The position numbers were made by a program, and so were the translations under genes. Below are positions 35,101-44,973 of a stretch of 64,000 nt of DNA, piece by piece. The notes below the pieces were generated by a model, which did no database searches, was not told the origin of the DNA, and saw nothing but the letters and a program-made list of their open reading frames with translations. Every line of letters starts with the position of its first letter. The first letter of the stretch is position 1. The stretch is from positions 1,592,202 to 1,656,201 of the forward strand of contig NZ_KZ614144.1 of assembly GCF_002884445.1 (NCBI RefSeq). Direction: 5' to 3'. The DNA comes from Paenibacillus castaneae. Its GTDB lineage: Bacteria; Bacillota; Bacilli; Paenibacillales; Paenibacillaceae.

Positions 35101-37653
35101 TTGATTGTAAGTACAAAACTTCATATCCCTCATGTGCGTAACGTTTTAGTATACCGTCCTAGGCTGATGCAAAAGCTTAACGAGGGGATGGATGCCAAGT
35201 TGACGCTTGTTTCCGCGCAGGCCGGATACGGCAAAACAACTGCTTTAAGTGAATGGGTGAAACAATGCAATGCACTTGTGGCGTGGGTTTCGCTAGATAA
35301 GCAGGATAATGATTGGATTCAGTTCTGGAAATACGTAATTGCTTCTATCCAGGAGAAAGATCCTGGCTTTGGCTCCACAGTAGGGCTGCTTCTTGAGAAA
35401 GGACCTTCGATGTCTACAGAGCCTGCGATTATAGCACTTCTTAATGAACTCAGTCTATTAAGCGGCGAACTCGTCATTATTCTCGACGATTATCACGTCA
35501 TTGAACTCTCCTCTATAAACCATTCTATGACCTATCTGCTCGAACATTTACCTTCCCATATTCACATGTATATCGCAAGTCGTACCGATTTAATAATACC
35601 AACCACCAGACTTTTGGCAAAAGGCGAATTCCATCGAATCATTATGGACGATTTGCGTTTTAAGCTGGATGAAGGGCTTGTTTTTTTTCGGGATACGACC
35701 GATTTATTACTTACAAAAGAGCAAGTCACGGAGCTGTTTCATCAGACAGAGGGTTGGATCAGCGGCTTGCAGCTTGCAGCGATCTCTCTGAAGCGAAGTG
35801 AGAACATAGATGCGACCATTCAACAATTTAAAGGACAGCAGCAGCATATATCCGATTATTTGTTGGAAGAAGTATTTCATCATCAATCGGAATCTATACG
35901 CGCTTTTTTAATGGAAACCTCTATTCTGGGCCGGATGAATCATTCATTATGCGAGGCTGTTACAGGACACAGCAATTGTCAGGAGCAATTGGAGCAATTA
36001 GTGCAGCTGAATTTATTTGTTATCCCTTTAGATGACCAGAGAAATTGGTATAGGTATCATCATCTGCTTTCTGATTTTTTACAACAAATATTGTTTCGAA
36101 CAAACCTGGAAAAATGGATCCAAGTACATATTGCTGCGGCGAATTGGTTAGAGCATCATGGATTCGACGAAGAGGCGGTAGAGCATTACTTAGAAGGAAA
36201 ACAGATAGAGAATGCCGTGCGGTTAATCGAGAAAAATCTACATAAATTAGTGCATTCAAAAAATGATTTGTTAATGAAGTGGGTATCTCTTTTGCCGGAA
36301 AACGCTTTTGCGGAGAAGCCGATGATCGATTTATTATATATATCAGTCTTACTGGGCGTTGGAGAATGGCAAGCCGCATTCAGCAGAATTGAGAAAGTGA
36401 AAATCCGGTTTCAAATGCTGCAGGGGAAAATGAATGATGGGGAATGGCATAAGGTAATGGGCAATATCTACTTTTTTTGTTCAATCTCCTCTTATCTTCA
36501 AAAGGACTTGGAACAAATGTCAGCAAATCTCGAATGGGTAGAACGACTTGTGCCAGAAGGCAGCTTCTATCAAACGATGGGGCGTAACAGATACCAAGCT
36601 TATGATATATTTGATGATTATTTGGCGCATATCAACGATCTTCATGGTGCAGAAACATTCCTAATGAAATGGATTACAGTATGGGGGGATAAGAAGGAAT
36701 ACCCCTTTATTGGATTTTTATATGCTTCCTACAGCAAATTGATGTATGAGTGGAATCGGCTGGATGAGGCTGAGTATTATGCTTTTAAAGCGCTTGGACG
36801 TAAGGACATAGAGCCTTATGCGCGGATTACGATTCCCAACTATATAGGTGCTTCTAGAATTCAGCAAGCGAAAGGAAATCCAAACCGAGCATCAGAGCTG
36901 CTCGCAAGGTTGACGCTGCAAATCGACTCCCCCGATTATGAATTATTTATGTTGGGCATAGAAGCCGAACAAGCTTGTCTATCCCTGCAGCAAGGCTCAC
37001 TCCAAGCTGCTCTTGATTGGATGAGAAGGTGCGGTCTGGCGCATACGGATGAGATTTCACTGATTCGTATGGCAGAGTATCTATCCTTGGCTAGAGTGCT
37101 TGCAGCGTGTGCACGGATAGAGGAGGCGCTGTACTTATTGGAACAGATGTACCGTATATTAGAGAAGGAGGATCGCCTCCGGGATCAAATCAAAGTATTA
37201 ATTATGCAAAGCGTGATGCTTCGGCGCTTAGGTCGTACTGAGGCTGCTGGGATTCAGTTTGAAGCTGCGCTACATCTTGCGGAACCTGAGGGGTACATTC
37301 GAAGCTTTGTTGATGAAGGCCCTGAAGTGGCGGAGCTGCTGACTGTTTTTTTGAAGGCACAGAAAAGTAATCTCTCTAAAAATAATAGTGTGGTTTCAAC
37401 TGGCTATATGAAGCAATTGCTTCAGGCTTTTAGTGTTTTGCCGAGAGGCTCGGTTAAAGAAATTCTGACAGAACAAGAAACAAAGGTTTTGCGATTAATC
37501 GCAGAAGGTTTGTCAAACAAGGAAATGGCCCATCGATTAAACATAACAGGCGAAACCGTTAAGTTTCACATTAAAAATATGTATCGTAAGTTTGGGGTAA
37601 ACAATCGAGTGCAAGCGCTGCAGCATGCCAATGAATTAATGATACTGATATGA
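35101..37653 (+). CDS. MalT/LAL-type LuxR-family transcriptional regulator
   Basis: An 850-aa STAND-ATPase activator. The N-terminal ATPase has Walker A SAQAGYGKTTALSEW and Walker B ELVIILDDYHVI, followed by a helical WH/HEAT-like region and TPR-like repeats (about residues 350-740). The C-terminal LuxR HTH reads LTEQETKVLRLIAEGLSNKE then MAHRLNITGETVKFHIKNMY. Such proteins switch on target operons after binding a small molecule and ATP. The start is TTG at 35101 with GGAGGGG six bases upstream. Being the only regulator next to the giant surface protein gene, that gene is a candidate target, but this is inference. Confidence 0.9.
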   Translation: MIVSTKLHIPHVRNVLVYRPRLMQKLNEGMDAKLTLVSAQAGYGKTTALSEWVKQCNALVAWVSLDKQDNDWIQFWKYVIASIQEKDPGFGSTVGLLLEKGPSMSTEPAIIALLNELSLLSGELVIILDDYHVIELSSINHSMTYLLEHLPSHIHMYIASRTDLIIPTTRLLAKGEFHRIIMDDLRFKLDEGLVFFRDTTDLLLTKEQVTELFHQTEGWISGLQLAAISLKRSENIDATIQQFKGQQQHISDYLLEEVFHHQSESIRAFLMETSILGRMNHSLCEAVTGHSNCQEQLEQLVQLNLFVIPLDDQRNWYRYHHLLSDFLQQILFRTNLEKWIQVHIAAANWLEHHGFDEEAVEHYLEGKQIENAVRLIEKNLHKLVHSKNDLLMKWVSLLPENAFAEKPMIDLLYISVLLGVGEWQAAFSRIEKVKIRFQMLQGKMNDGEWHKVMGNIYFFCSISSYLQKDLEQMSANLEWVERLVPEGSFYQTMGRNRYQAYDIFDDYLAHINDLHGAETFLMKWITVWGDKKEYPFIGFLYASYSKLMYEWNRLDEAEYYAFKALGRKDIEPYARITIPNYIGASRIQQAKGNPNRASELLARLTLQIDSPDYELFMLGIEAEQACLSLQQGSLQAALDWMRRCGLAHTDEISLIRMAEYLSLARVLAACARIEEALYLLEQMYRILEKEDRLRDQIKVLIMQSVMLRRLGRTEAAGIQFEAALHLAEPEGYIRSFVDEGPEVAELLTVFLKAQKSNLSKNNSVVSTGYMKQLLQAFSVLPRGSVKEILTEQETKVLRLIAEGLSNKEMAHRLNITGETVKFHIKNMYRKFGVNNRVQALQHANELMILI

Positions 37654-37677
37654 AACCACCCATTTCTTAACGTTTAC

Positions 37678-37703
37678 CTCCCCGTTTGGGGAGTTTTTTT
37701 TTT
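37678..37703 (+). terminator. Terminator of the LuxR-family gene
   Basis: CTCCCC pairs with GGGGAG around GTTT, followed by ten Ts. The remaining ~250 bases to the next gene are AT-rich, with no recognised element. Confidence 0.85.
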
Positions 37704-37953
37704 GAGAATATAGTCTTATAGTAATAGTGCCGAGAATAGATTCGACATAAAAAGATAAACTGCAACAAAAAAATAGTATAAAAGAGGGAGGAATACCAAG
37801 AATAAATAAAGAAGAGTAGAGAATCAGGAATTTTCCCCTTTTTACATCGTTCCAAAGAACTATGGCCTAGTATTTGTATTGTTATCTTATAGCTACATAT
37901 AGGTACGAGAACTAGAAACAGTCAATTCGATCAATAGGAGAGTTAGAATAACT

Positions 37954-40900
37954 ATGGTTATAAAAAGAGTACCAGGCTCTTTGCGAGTGTTATTAAAAGG
38001 TTTTATGGTTCGTTTATTATTAGGACTAATGGTATTTTCTTTGTTTTCATCTTCGCTTGCGTTGCCTGCATCTGCGGCTGTAGAAAACACGGGGCCAGAC
38101 GGCAGTCCAGGTTGGACATATTGTGCGGATGAAGGTGCTGGAAGTCAAAACACTTGCAGCTTTGAAGGAACAAAAGAAGTACGATACTGGGGTATTTCTG
38201 ATAGTTATAATTTTATATCTAAAATTGTGACTAACAGTACGGCCTGTTCAAATGAGGTATTCGGTGATCCTCAAGGGGGCATAAGAAAAAAATGCTTCTA
38301 TCGTGATGTACAGCTTGATAGCGGGGAAATGACGAAAGTCGTTCAAAATTTCAATAAAACATTAACGATTACATTTAATGTTTATGCTGCACACGCAGGC
38401 ACTTTGGAAGATTTGAAAAGTAAAATATTAGTTAAAAGAACAAGTATGGGTGACTTTATTGCACTTGGTGAAGACGATACAGTGACAAATTCAACCTATA
38501 CTGCTACTTCTAGTACGCTTGAAATCAATTTTAAAGACACGTTAGTAGGCTTGGCAAACGCAATAAAGATTGAAGCAGGAGCGTTTAATGATAGCGATGG
38601 AGAGCCCTACAGTAAGAGCTTAGAAATTAACAATATTCAATTTATCCAGCCATCTTTAACAGCGGACATAACTGATAATAATAACATGACGGACATCGAG
38701 ATTACGTTCGCAGACAATGCCCTATGGCGCGAAGCGATCACGGCGGTGATGGATGGGGCGCGCTCGCTTGTTTCGGGAACGGACTATTCGGTTCACAATG
38801 GCAAGATTACGATAAAGGCCGGTGTGCTGCAAAAAGGCAATCATAGTATCGTGGTAAAGGCACTGGGTTATCCAGATGCGTCTGTAAATCAAATTGTGAA
38901 AAAGGTGTATATAGGTGCAGGAAAGGGCATGATAGAGAACCCTTATCTGATTGAAACGGCAGCTCAGCTCGATGATGTTAGGAATCAATTAGACAATGAT
39001 CTCTATTTCAAACTGACGGCAGATATTGATTTGAGCAGTTACGCAAGCTGGGAGCCTATAGGGAATGATAGTGAGAGTTTTAAAGGGAACATTGACGGCA
39101 ACGGTTATAAAATAAAGAATCTGAGAATAAGCCAATATTATATGTATGTGGGATTATTCGGTATTTCAGATAACATGAGTACGATTAGTAATATGAGGTT
39201 GGAAAATATAAATGTTAATGGTTATCAATATGTAGGCGGCTTGATTGGTCAAAATAATGGAAATATAAGCAATAGCTATGCATCAGGCATTGTGAGTGGA
39301 TCTTATTTTGTAGGTGGTTTGGTTGGGAATAATAGGAATGAAATAACCGGTAGCTACACGGCTGTGGCTGTAAGCGGAATTTATGCTGGTGGCTTGGTTG
39401 GCTACAATGAAATAGGAACAATTAGCAACAGCTACGCGACAGGAGACTTGATAGAGAGTACTTTTGTAGGAGGTTTAGTTGGTTATAGTTATTTTGGATC
39501 AATTAGTGATAGCTATGCATTAGGAAGTGTGAGTGGAGAATATGCAGGCGGCTTAGTTGGTGAACTTTATTATACTTCACTTAATAATAGCTTCTACGAC
39601 AACGAAACAACAAACCAAAAGGATAGTGGAAAAGGTGTTGGCAGACTGACCGCAGAAATGAAATCCAAGACCACTTTTAGCGATTGGAACTTCACCTCAG
39701 ATTGGTATATGCTCCCTGATCATTTTCCTCAGTTATGGGCGTTTATAGATTTGACGAAAGGGATAGAAGGCGGGACAACGAAGATAAACCATGCTGCAAG
39801 CGGCATGGAGTACTCGGTTAATGATGGTATTTATAATGTAATTGATGATAATAATTCGGTTAACATTCCTGTAAATGCGGGAGATACGATCACTGTCCGT
39901 ATAGCGGCAGATGTATTAAGCGCAAAAACATTGACAGTCAAATCAAAGGATATCAAGCCTGGATCAGGACCAACAACAGCCGCTTTGGCCGTTGGAACGG
40001 ATTCAGGAACGACAAAGATAACAGGCGTAACAAGTGCTATGGAGTATAAGGTTAACAATGGTTCTTATGTGGCAATTACGGGTTCAAATGTAGACAATAT
40101 TGCAGTCAATGCTGCCGAAACGATTTCCATTCGCCTAGCGGAGGGGGCGACCCAACCTGCATCGCTCGATCAAACGTTGACGATTACTCTAGCGGATATC
40201 AAGTCAGCAGCAGCACCGACAACTGGAGTTTTGACACAAGGTACGATCGGTGAAACAACCAAGTTAAGCGGTGTAACCGCTACTATGGAGTACAAAGTCA
40301 ATAACGATTCGTATAAAGCGATTTCTAAAACCAGAGAGGATAACATTACAGTTAAGGATAATGATACTATCTCCGTTCGTGTAGCGGCAACAGCATTGCA
40401 ACCGGAGTCTGAGCCACAAACTTTGACTGTGCAATCCAATGTAAGGAATCCGAAAAGTGCAGATGCAACGCTAAGCGCACTGACATTAAGCGGCGTGACA
40501 TTGAGTCCTACGTTTGCAAGCGGTACGTTAGCGTATACAGCTAATGTAGCTAATAACGTGACGAGCACGACAGTAGCGGCAACCAAGGTGAATACAATGG
40601 CTACGATTAGCGAAGATGATCTGGGCTTGAAGTCGCTGAGAGTTGGCGCGAACACAATGACCATCCATGTAACTGCAGAAGACGGCATCACAAAGAAGAA
40701 CTATTCAGTCATGGTAACCCGTGCACAAAGTACAGATGCAACATTAAGTGAGCTTTCGTTAAGCGGCGCGACACTAAGTCCGACATTTGCCAGCGGTACT
40801 TTAACATACACGGCAATTGTAGCCAACAACGTGACGAGCACGACAGTATCAGCAAGCACGAGTGACGCAGCGGCTACGATTACAGCAGCTGATCTCGGTT

Positions 40901-42990
40901 CGAAGCCGCTATCGGTAGGAGCGAATGTGATCACCGTACATGTAACAGCGGAAGACGGCACCACAAATAAATATACCGTTACCTTAACACGTGCAAAAAG
41001 TTCAGATGCAACGTTAAGTACACTGACACTAAGCGGTGTTACATTGAGTCCGACGTTTGCAAGCGGCACACTGTCGTATACGGCAAATGTAGCTAATGAT
41101 GTGGTCAGCACAACAGTTGCTGCAACCAAGGGAGATACAACAGCTACGATTACAACAGCTGATCTCGGTTCGAAGCCGCTATCAGTAGGAGTGAATGTGA
41201 TCACCGTGCATGTAACAGCGGAAGACGGTACCACAAATAAATATACCGTTATCGTAACCCGTGCACAAAGTACAGATGCAACGCTAAGTGAACTTTCGTT
41301 AAGCGGCGCGACACTAAGTCCGACATTTGCCAGCGGCACTTTAACATACACCGCAAATGTAGCCAACAACGTGACGAGCACGACTGTATCAGCAAGCACG
41401 AGTGACGCAGTGGCTACGATTGCAGCAGCTGATCTAGGTTCCAAGCAGTTGATCGTTGGCGAGAACACATTTACCGTCCATGTAACAGCAGAAGACGGCA
41501 TCACGAACAAAAATTACACAGTTACTGTAACACGTGCAGCAAGTTCAGATGCAGCGTTAAGCGCATTGGCCTTAAGCGGCGTGACAATGAGTCCGACGTT
41601 TGATAGCGACACATTGGCATATACTGCTGATGTAGCTAATAACGTGACGAGTACGATAGTTGAAGCAACCCAAAATGATGCAACTGCTACCATTTCAGCT
41701 GATGATCTAGGTTCGAAGCAGCTGTTAGTTGGTGAGAACATCATTACTGTCCATGTGAGAGCTGAAGATGGTACTACAAAAAATTATACCGTTACTGTAA
41801 TACGTGCACAAAGTTCAGATGCAGCGCTAAGCGAACTGACATTAAGCGGTGTGACACTGAGCCCGAAGTTTACAAATGGCAGATTTGCTTATACCGGAGA
41901 TGTAGCCAACAATGTGACGAGTACGACAATTACGGCAACCAAGAGTGATAAAACGGCTGCAATTGCCGAAGCTGATCTCGGTTCAAAGTTGCTGTCAGTA
42001 GGTGTGAATACTTTCATCGTTCACGTAACAGCGGAGGACGGCATCACGAAGAAGGAATATACAGTTATCGTAAGACGGGCACAAAGCTCAGATGCAGCAC
42101 TAAGCGAACTGACATTAAGCGGCGTGACAATGAACCCGACGTTTGATAGCGGCACATTGGCTTATACCGCAAATGTAGCAAGTAACGTAACGAGCATGAC
42201 AGTTACAGCAACAAAGAGTGACGCAACAGCAACGATTAATGAAACTGATCTAGGTTTAAAACAGCTGACAGTAGGTGAGAACACCTTCATCGTTCACGTA
42301 ACAGCAGAGGACGGCATTACGAAGAAGGAATATACAATCACTGTTACGCGTGCTAAAGAGGTTGAATCTGGTGGAGGCGGTTTACCAATACCGACACCGA
42401 CCCCAGTGCCAACGCCTATCCCGACCCCGGTGCCAACACCGACACCGACGATTAACTTAGGTGATATCTCTAGATATTGGGCCGAAGATAACATCAAGCA
42501 AGCGGCGAGCCTCGGAATCGTCTCGGGTTATCCAGACGGTACGTTCAAGCCAAATCATACCGTGACTCGTGGAGAGTTTGCAGTCATGCTGATGAATTTA
42601 TTGAAGCCGCAAGAAGCAGGAGCAGAATTGACATTCGCAGATACAGCAAAGATTCCAGCTTGGGCGCAGAAAGCAATCGCTCTAGCGGTACAGGCGGGTA
42701 TTATTAACGGCTATGAGGATGGTACTTTCCGTCCGGATGCAGAGATTACACGTGCAGAGATGGCAGTCATTCTAGCTAAAGCTTTGGGCAAGTCCACAGA
42801 AGCGAATGCTGCAACCAGTTTCGCAGATGACAACGATATTCCAGCGTGGGCGAAAGCGAGCGTTGCTTACGTGAAGCAAGCGGGCATCGTAAAAGGCAAG
42901 GGCAATAATGAATTCGCCCCTCAAGACCATGCAACAAGAGCTGAAGCTGTAACCGTTCTGCTGAACATACTAGCTCAATGGAATAAGTAA
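37954..42990 (+). CDS. Giant SLH-anchored surface protein with GLUG and cadherin-like repeats
   Basis: A 1678-aa exported protein. A signal peptide ends near PASAA (residue 41). Next come an N-terminal beta domain with two cysteine pairs; a DUF1533-like domain (about 236-320, with YSVHNGKITIKAGVLQKGNH); a GLUG-motif block (about 413-536, several GGLVG turns); three diverged 75-aa repeats with MEYKVNNGSY-type cores (about 603-832); and seven 90-aa cadherin-like beta-sandwich repeats (about 834-1468, each with DATLSELTLSG and VHVTAEDG). A Gly/Pro/Thr linker and three SLH domains (about 1505-1676; YPDGTFKPNHTVTRGEFA, YEDGTFRPDAEITRAEMA) attach it to pyruvylated wall polymers. No catalytic domain is recognised; adhesion or a structural role is inferred. 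Confidence 0.88.
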   Translation: MVIKRVPGSLRVLLKGFMVRLLLGLMVFSLFSSSLALPASAAVENTGPDGSPGWTYCADEGAGSQNTCSFEGTKEVRYWGISDSYNFISKIVTNSTACSNEVFGDPQGGIRKKCFYRDVQLDSGEMTKVVQNFNKTLTITFNVYAAHAGTLEDLKSKILVKRTSMGDFIALGEDDTVTNSTYTATSSTLEINFKDTLVGLANAIKIEAGAFNDSDGEPYSKSLEINNIQFIQPSLTADITDNNNMTDIEITFADNALWREAITAVMDGARSLVSGTDYSVHNGKITIKAGVLQKGNHSIVVKALGYPDASVNQIVKKVYIGAGKGMIENPYLIETAAQLDDVRNQLDNDLYFKLTADIDLSSYASWEPIGNDSESFKGNIDGNGYKIKNLRISQYYMYVGLFGISDNMSTISNMRLENINVNGYQYVGGLIGQNNGNISNSYASGIVSGSYFVGGLVGNNRNEITGSYTAVAVSGIYAGGLVGYNEIGTISNSYATGDLIESTFVGGLVGYSYFGSISDSYALGSVSGEYAGGLVGELYYTSLNNSFYDNETTNQKDSGKGVGRLTAEMKSKTTFSDWNFTSDWYMLPDHFPQLWAFIDLTKGIEGGTTKINHAASGMEYSVNDGIYNVIDDNNSVNIPVNAGDTITVRIAADVLSAKTLTVKSKDIKPGSGPTTAALAVGTDSGTTKITGVTSAMEYKVNNGSYVAITGSNVDNIAVNAAETISIRLAEGATQPASLDQTLTITLADIKSAAAPTTGVLTQGTIGETTKLSGVTATMEYKVNNDSYKAISKTREDNITVKDNDTISVRVAATALQPESEPQTLTVQSNVRNPKSADATLSALTLSGVTLSPTFASGTLAYTANVANNVTSTTVAATKVNTMATISEDDLGLKSLRVGANTMTIHVTAEDGITKKNYSVMVTRAQSTDATLSELSLSGATLSPTFASGTLTYTAIVANNVTSTTVSASTSDAAATITAADLGSKPLSVGANVITVHVTAEDGTTNKYTVTLTRAKSSDATLSTLTLSGVTLSPTFASGTLSYTANVANDVVSTTVAATKGDTTATITTADLGSKPLSVGVNVITVHVTAEDGTTNKYTVIVTRAQSTDATLSELSLSGATLSPTFASGTLTYTANVANNVTSTTVSASTSDAVATIAAADLGSKQLIVGENTFTVHVTAEDGITNKNYTVTVTRAASSDAALSALALSGVTMSPTFDSDTLAYTADVANNVTSTIVEATQNDATATISADDLGSKQLLVGENIITVHVRAEDGTTKNYTVTVIRAQSSDAALSELTLSGVTLSPKFTNGRFAYTGDVANNVTSTTITATKSDKTAAIAEADLGSKLLSVGVNTFIVHVTAEDGITKKEYTVIVRRAQSSDAALSELTLSGVTMNPTFDSGTLAYTANVASNVTSMTVTATKSDATATINETDLGLKQLTVGENTFIVHVTAEDGITKKEYTITVTRAKEVESGGGGLPIPTPTPVPTPIPTPVPTPTPTINLGDISRYWAEDNIKQAASLGIVSGYPDGTFKPNHTVTRGEFAVMLMNLLKPQEAGAELTFADTAKIPAWAQKAIALAVQAGIINGYEDGTFRPDAEITRAEMAVILAKALGKSTEANAATSFADDNDIPAWAKASVAYVKQAGIVKGKGNNEFAPQDHATRAEAVTVLLNILAQWNK
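40453..42357 (+). repeat. Seven tandem ~272-bp coding repeats
   Basis: The repeats encode the cadherin-like domains of the surface protein. Units 2 (from about 40726) and 4 (from about 41266) are nearly identical at DNA level, more so than adjacent units, indicating a recent two-unit duplication. Units 6 and 7 share near-identical ends. They are in frame, which favours copy-number change by recombination. Confidence 0.85.
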
Positions 42991-43042
42991 AATACTTCTT
43001 AGTTTTTGCAACTTGGGAATTTGTGGTTAAGGATGGATTTTT

Positions 43043-43171
43043 ATGCCTCATTACTATTTTAGTGAAATTTGGACACCTTTTAAAATTGTAGGAATTCGTT
43101 TGTATCGGGATGATGATATGGGCGTATGGATCAAGTTTTGGAACAAGAGAAGACGCCGGATCCGAACATGA
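43043..43171 (+). CDS. Possible small basic protein
   Basis: A 42-codon frame beginning MPHYYFSEIWTPFKIVGIRL and ending in an arginine-rich NKRRRRIRT. AAGGATGG lies about seven bases upstream. No homologue is known to me. It sits between the surface protein gene and a terminator and could be chance coding. Confidence 0.3.
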   Translation: MPHYYFSEIWTPFKIVGIRLYRDDDMGVWIKFWNKRRRRIRT

Positions 43172-43196
43172 AAGCAACCTAGCTGAATCAATAAAA

Positions 43197-43230
43197 TAGC
43201 GGCCCAAATCAAATCGGGGCTGCTTTTTTA
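43197..43230 (+). terminator. Terminator after the surface protein region
   Basis: TAGCGGCCC pairs with GGGGCTGCT-type complement around a 10-nt loop, followed by six Ts. It serves the surface protein gene or the small frame before it. Confidence 0.75.
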
Positions 43231-43272
43231 TTGCCATTTTTATTAGTTATCCAAACTAGTCTTCTTTCCAAC

Positions 43273-44865
43273 TTACTGTTGTGCTGCCTGTTTTTCTTGT
43301 TCCCGCAGCTCAATTCTCCTTATCTTTCCTGAAGAGGTCTTAGGGAGATTCTGAATAAATTCAATTTTACGAGGATATTTATAGGGAGCCGTCCATTCTT
43401 TAACGTGCGACTGCAGCTCCTTAACCAGTTCTGGAGAAGCGGTTGAATCATCCTTTAGTACAACAAAAGCCTTAACTATATGACCGCGAATGCTATCAGG
43501 GCTCGCAACGACAGCACATTCTTTGACCGAAGGATGCTTCATAAGCGCATCTTCTACTTCAAAGGGACCAATCGTATAGCCTGAGCTGATGATAATATCA
43601 TCTCCACGACCCTCAAACCAAAAATAGCCGTCTTCGTCCTTTCTTGCTCGGTCTCCTGTTACGAAATAGTTCCCGTGCGAGCTATTTTTTTTTCGTTCAG
43701 GGTCCTTGTAATAGGATTTGAACAATGCCGCCATGCTCAAATGTACAGCAATATCTCCAACAACTCCCGGAGGAAGCGGATGACCATCTTCATCTATTAC
43801 TTCTACAATACCTGGAGCAATCGACTTGCCCATGGAGCCTAACCGAATTGGAGTGTCCTTTAGAGTTCCGATAATTAGTGTGCTCTCTGTCTGGCCATAG
43901 CCGTCTCGGATGGTGATATCGAATTCGCGCTGAAAGGTTTGGATGACTTCTTGGTTTAACGGCTCGCCCGCAGAAACTGCACAACGCAGGCTAGAAAGGT
44001 CATATTGGTTCAACTTTTCTGTCTTAGCCATTAAGCGGTATTCCGTTGGGGTGCAGCATAATACTTGAATGCCATGCTCCTGCATTAACTGCAAATAGCG
44101 GTTTGGTTGGAAGGGACCGTTGTATACGAAACCCGTTGCTCCGTTTCCAAGTACAGCAAGGAACGGGCTCCAAATCCATTTCTGCCAGCCTGGTGCCGCA
44201 GTTGCCCAGACGGTATCCGAATCGCGAATATCCAGCCACAGGGAAGAAGTGATTCGCAAATGAGCATAACCCCAGCCATGACTATGAACAACAGCCTTAG
44301 GGTTGCCTGTTGTTCCGGAGGTATAAGCCAAAATAGCGATATCGTCGCTGCGGGTATTTACTGCTGTGAAGGTATCAGGCTGATCGATCATTAAATGTTC
44401 GAGATTCAGCCAATTCGAAGAGATTGTGCTTTCATTTCCTGAAACAGAAAGACGATAATCCAGTGCGGGCATATCTTCCGTAATCTTATCGACTTCATGA
44501 GCAACCTCGGACCAAGCAATAACGGCTCTCGCTTCAGAATGCCGAAGGCGATAGGACAAATCCTTGGCTCGAAGCATTTCGGAAGAAGGGATAATGGCCA
44601 GCCCCAGTTTAAGACAAGCCAAATAAATGATATAGGCAATAATGCGCCTTGGAACCATAACGAGGACGGGATCACCTTGGCGAAGGCCGAGATCTGCTAA
44701 ACCTCCTGCGAGCTGGTTGGCCTGCTTTCGCAGCTCTCCGTATGTAATTTCCTCTTTATTACCAAGTTCATTTAACCAAATAAGCGCAATCTTATCGGGA
44801 GGATGCTGTTCCATTTCGGAAGTGAGATTATAGTATTCAGGCGCGATCCATTGCTGATTGTCCAA
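43273..44865 (-). CDS. AMP-forming acyl-CoA synthetase (AcsM/MbcS-like)
   Basis: A 530-aa adenylate-forming enzyme that activates a carboxylic acid to acyl-AMP and then to acyl-CoA. The P-loop is ILAYTSGTTGNPKAVVHSHG; further blocks are the RDGYGQTES aromatic/acid motif, YFVTGDRARKDEDGYFWFEG, and the C-terminal catalytic lysine region LPKTSSGKIRRIELRE. Similarity is closest to medium- or branched-chain acyl-CoA synthetases (MbcS/ACSM). The start is most likely the TTG at 44865, nine bases after AAAGGAG; ATGs upstream either overlap that site or have none. Confidence 0.85.
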   Translation of the reverse strand: MDNQQWIAPEYYNLTSEMEQHPPDKIALIWLNELGNKEEITYGELRKQANQLAGGLADLGLRQGDPVLVMVPRRIIAYIIYLACLKLGLAIIPSSEMLRAKDLSYRLRHSEARAVIAWSEVAHEVDKITEDMPALDYRLSVSGNESTISSNWLNLEHLMIDQPDTFTAVNTRSDDIAILAYTSGTTGNPKAVVHSHGWGYAHLRITSSLWLDIRDSDTVWATAAPGWQKWIWSPFLAVLGNGATGFVYNGPFQPNRYLQLMQEHGIQVLCCTPTEYRLMAKTEKLNQYDLSSLRCAVSAGEPLNQEVIQTFQREFDITIRDGYGQTESTLIIGTLKDTPIRLGSMGKSIAPGIVEVIDEDGHPLPPGVVGDIAVHLSMAALFKSYYKDPERKKNSSHGNYFVTGDRARKDEDGYFWFEGRGDDIIISSGYTIGPFEVEDALMKHPSVKECAVVASPDSIRGHIVKAFVVLKDDSTASPELVKELQSHVKEWTAPYKYPRKIEFIQNLPKTSSGKIRRIELREQEKQAAQQ

Positions 44866-44973
44866 AATGAACATCTCCTTTAACATTTGATTAGGTATAG
44901 ACACTATACTTATTATAGCATGTCCATCAAATAGCCGATGCCTATGCTGCAGATCCGCTGCATTAACAGCAGC

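Noticed and set aside
40170..41744. Long minus-strand open frames inside the surface-protein gene
   Set aside because: They are antisense to the in-frame cadherin-like repeats, repeat with the same period, and have no ribosome binding site; they are shadows of the real gene.
40453..42357. Regular repeats considered as a CRISPR array
   Set aside because: Units are about 272 bp, fully coding and in frame, with no short repeat-spacer pattern.
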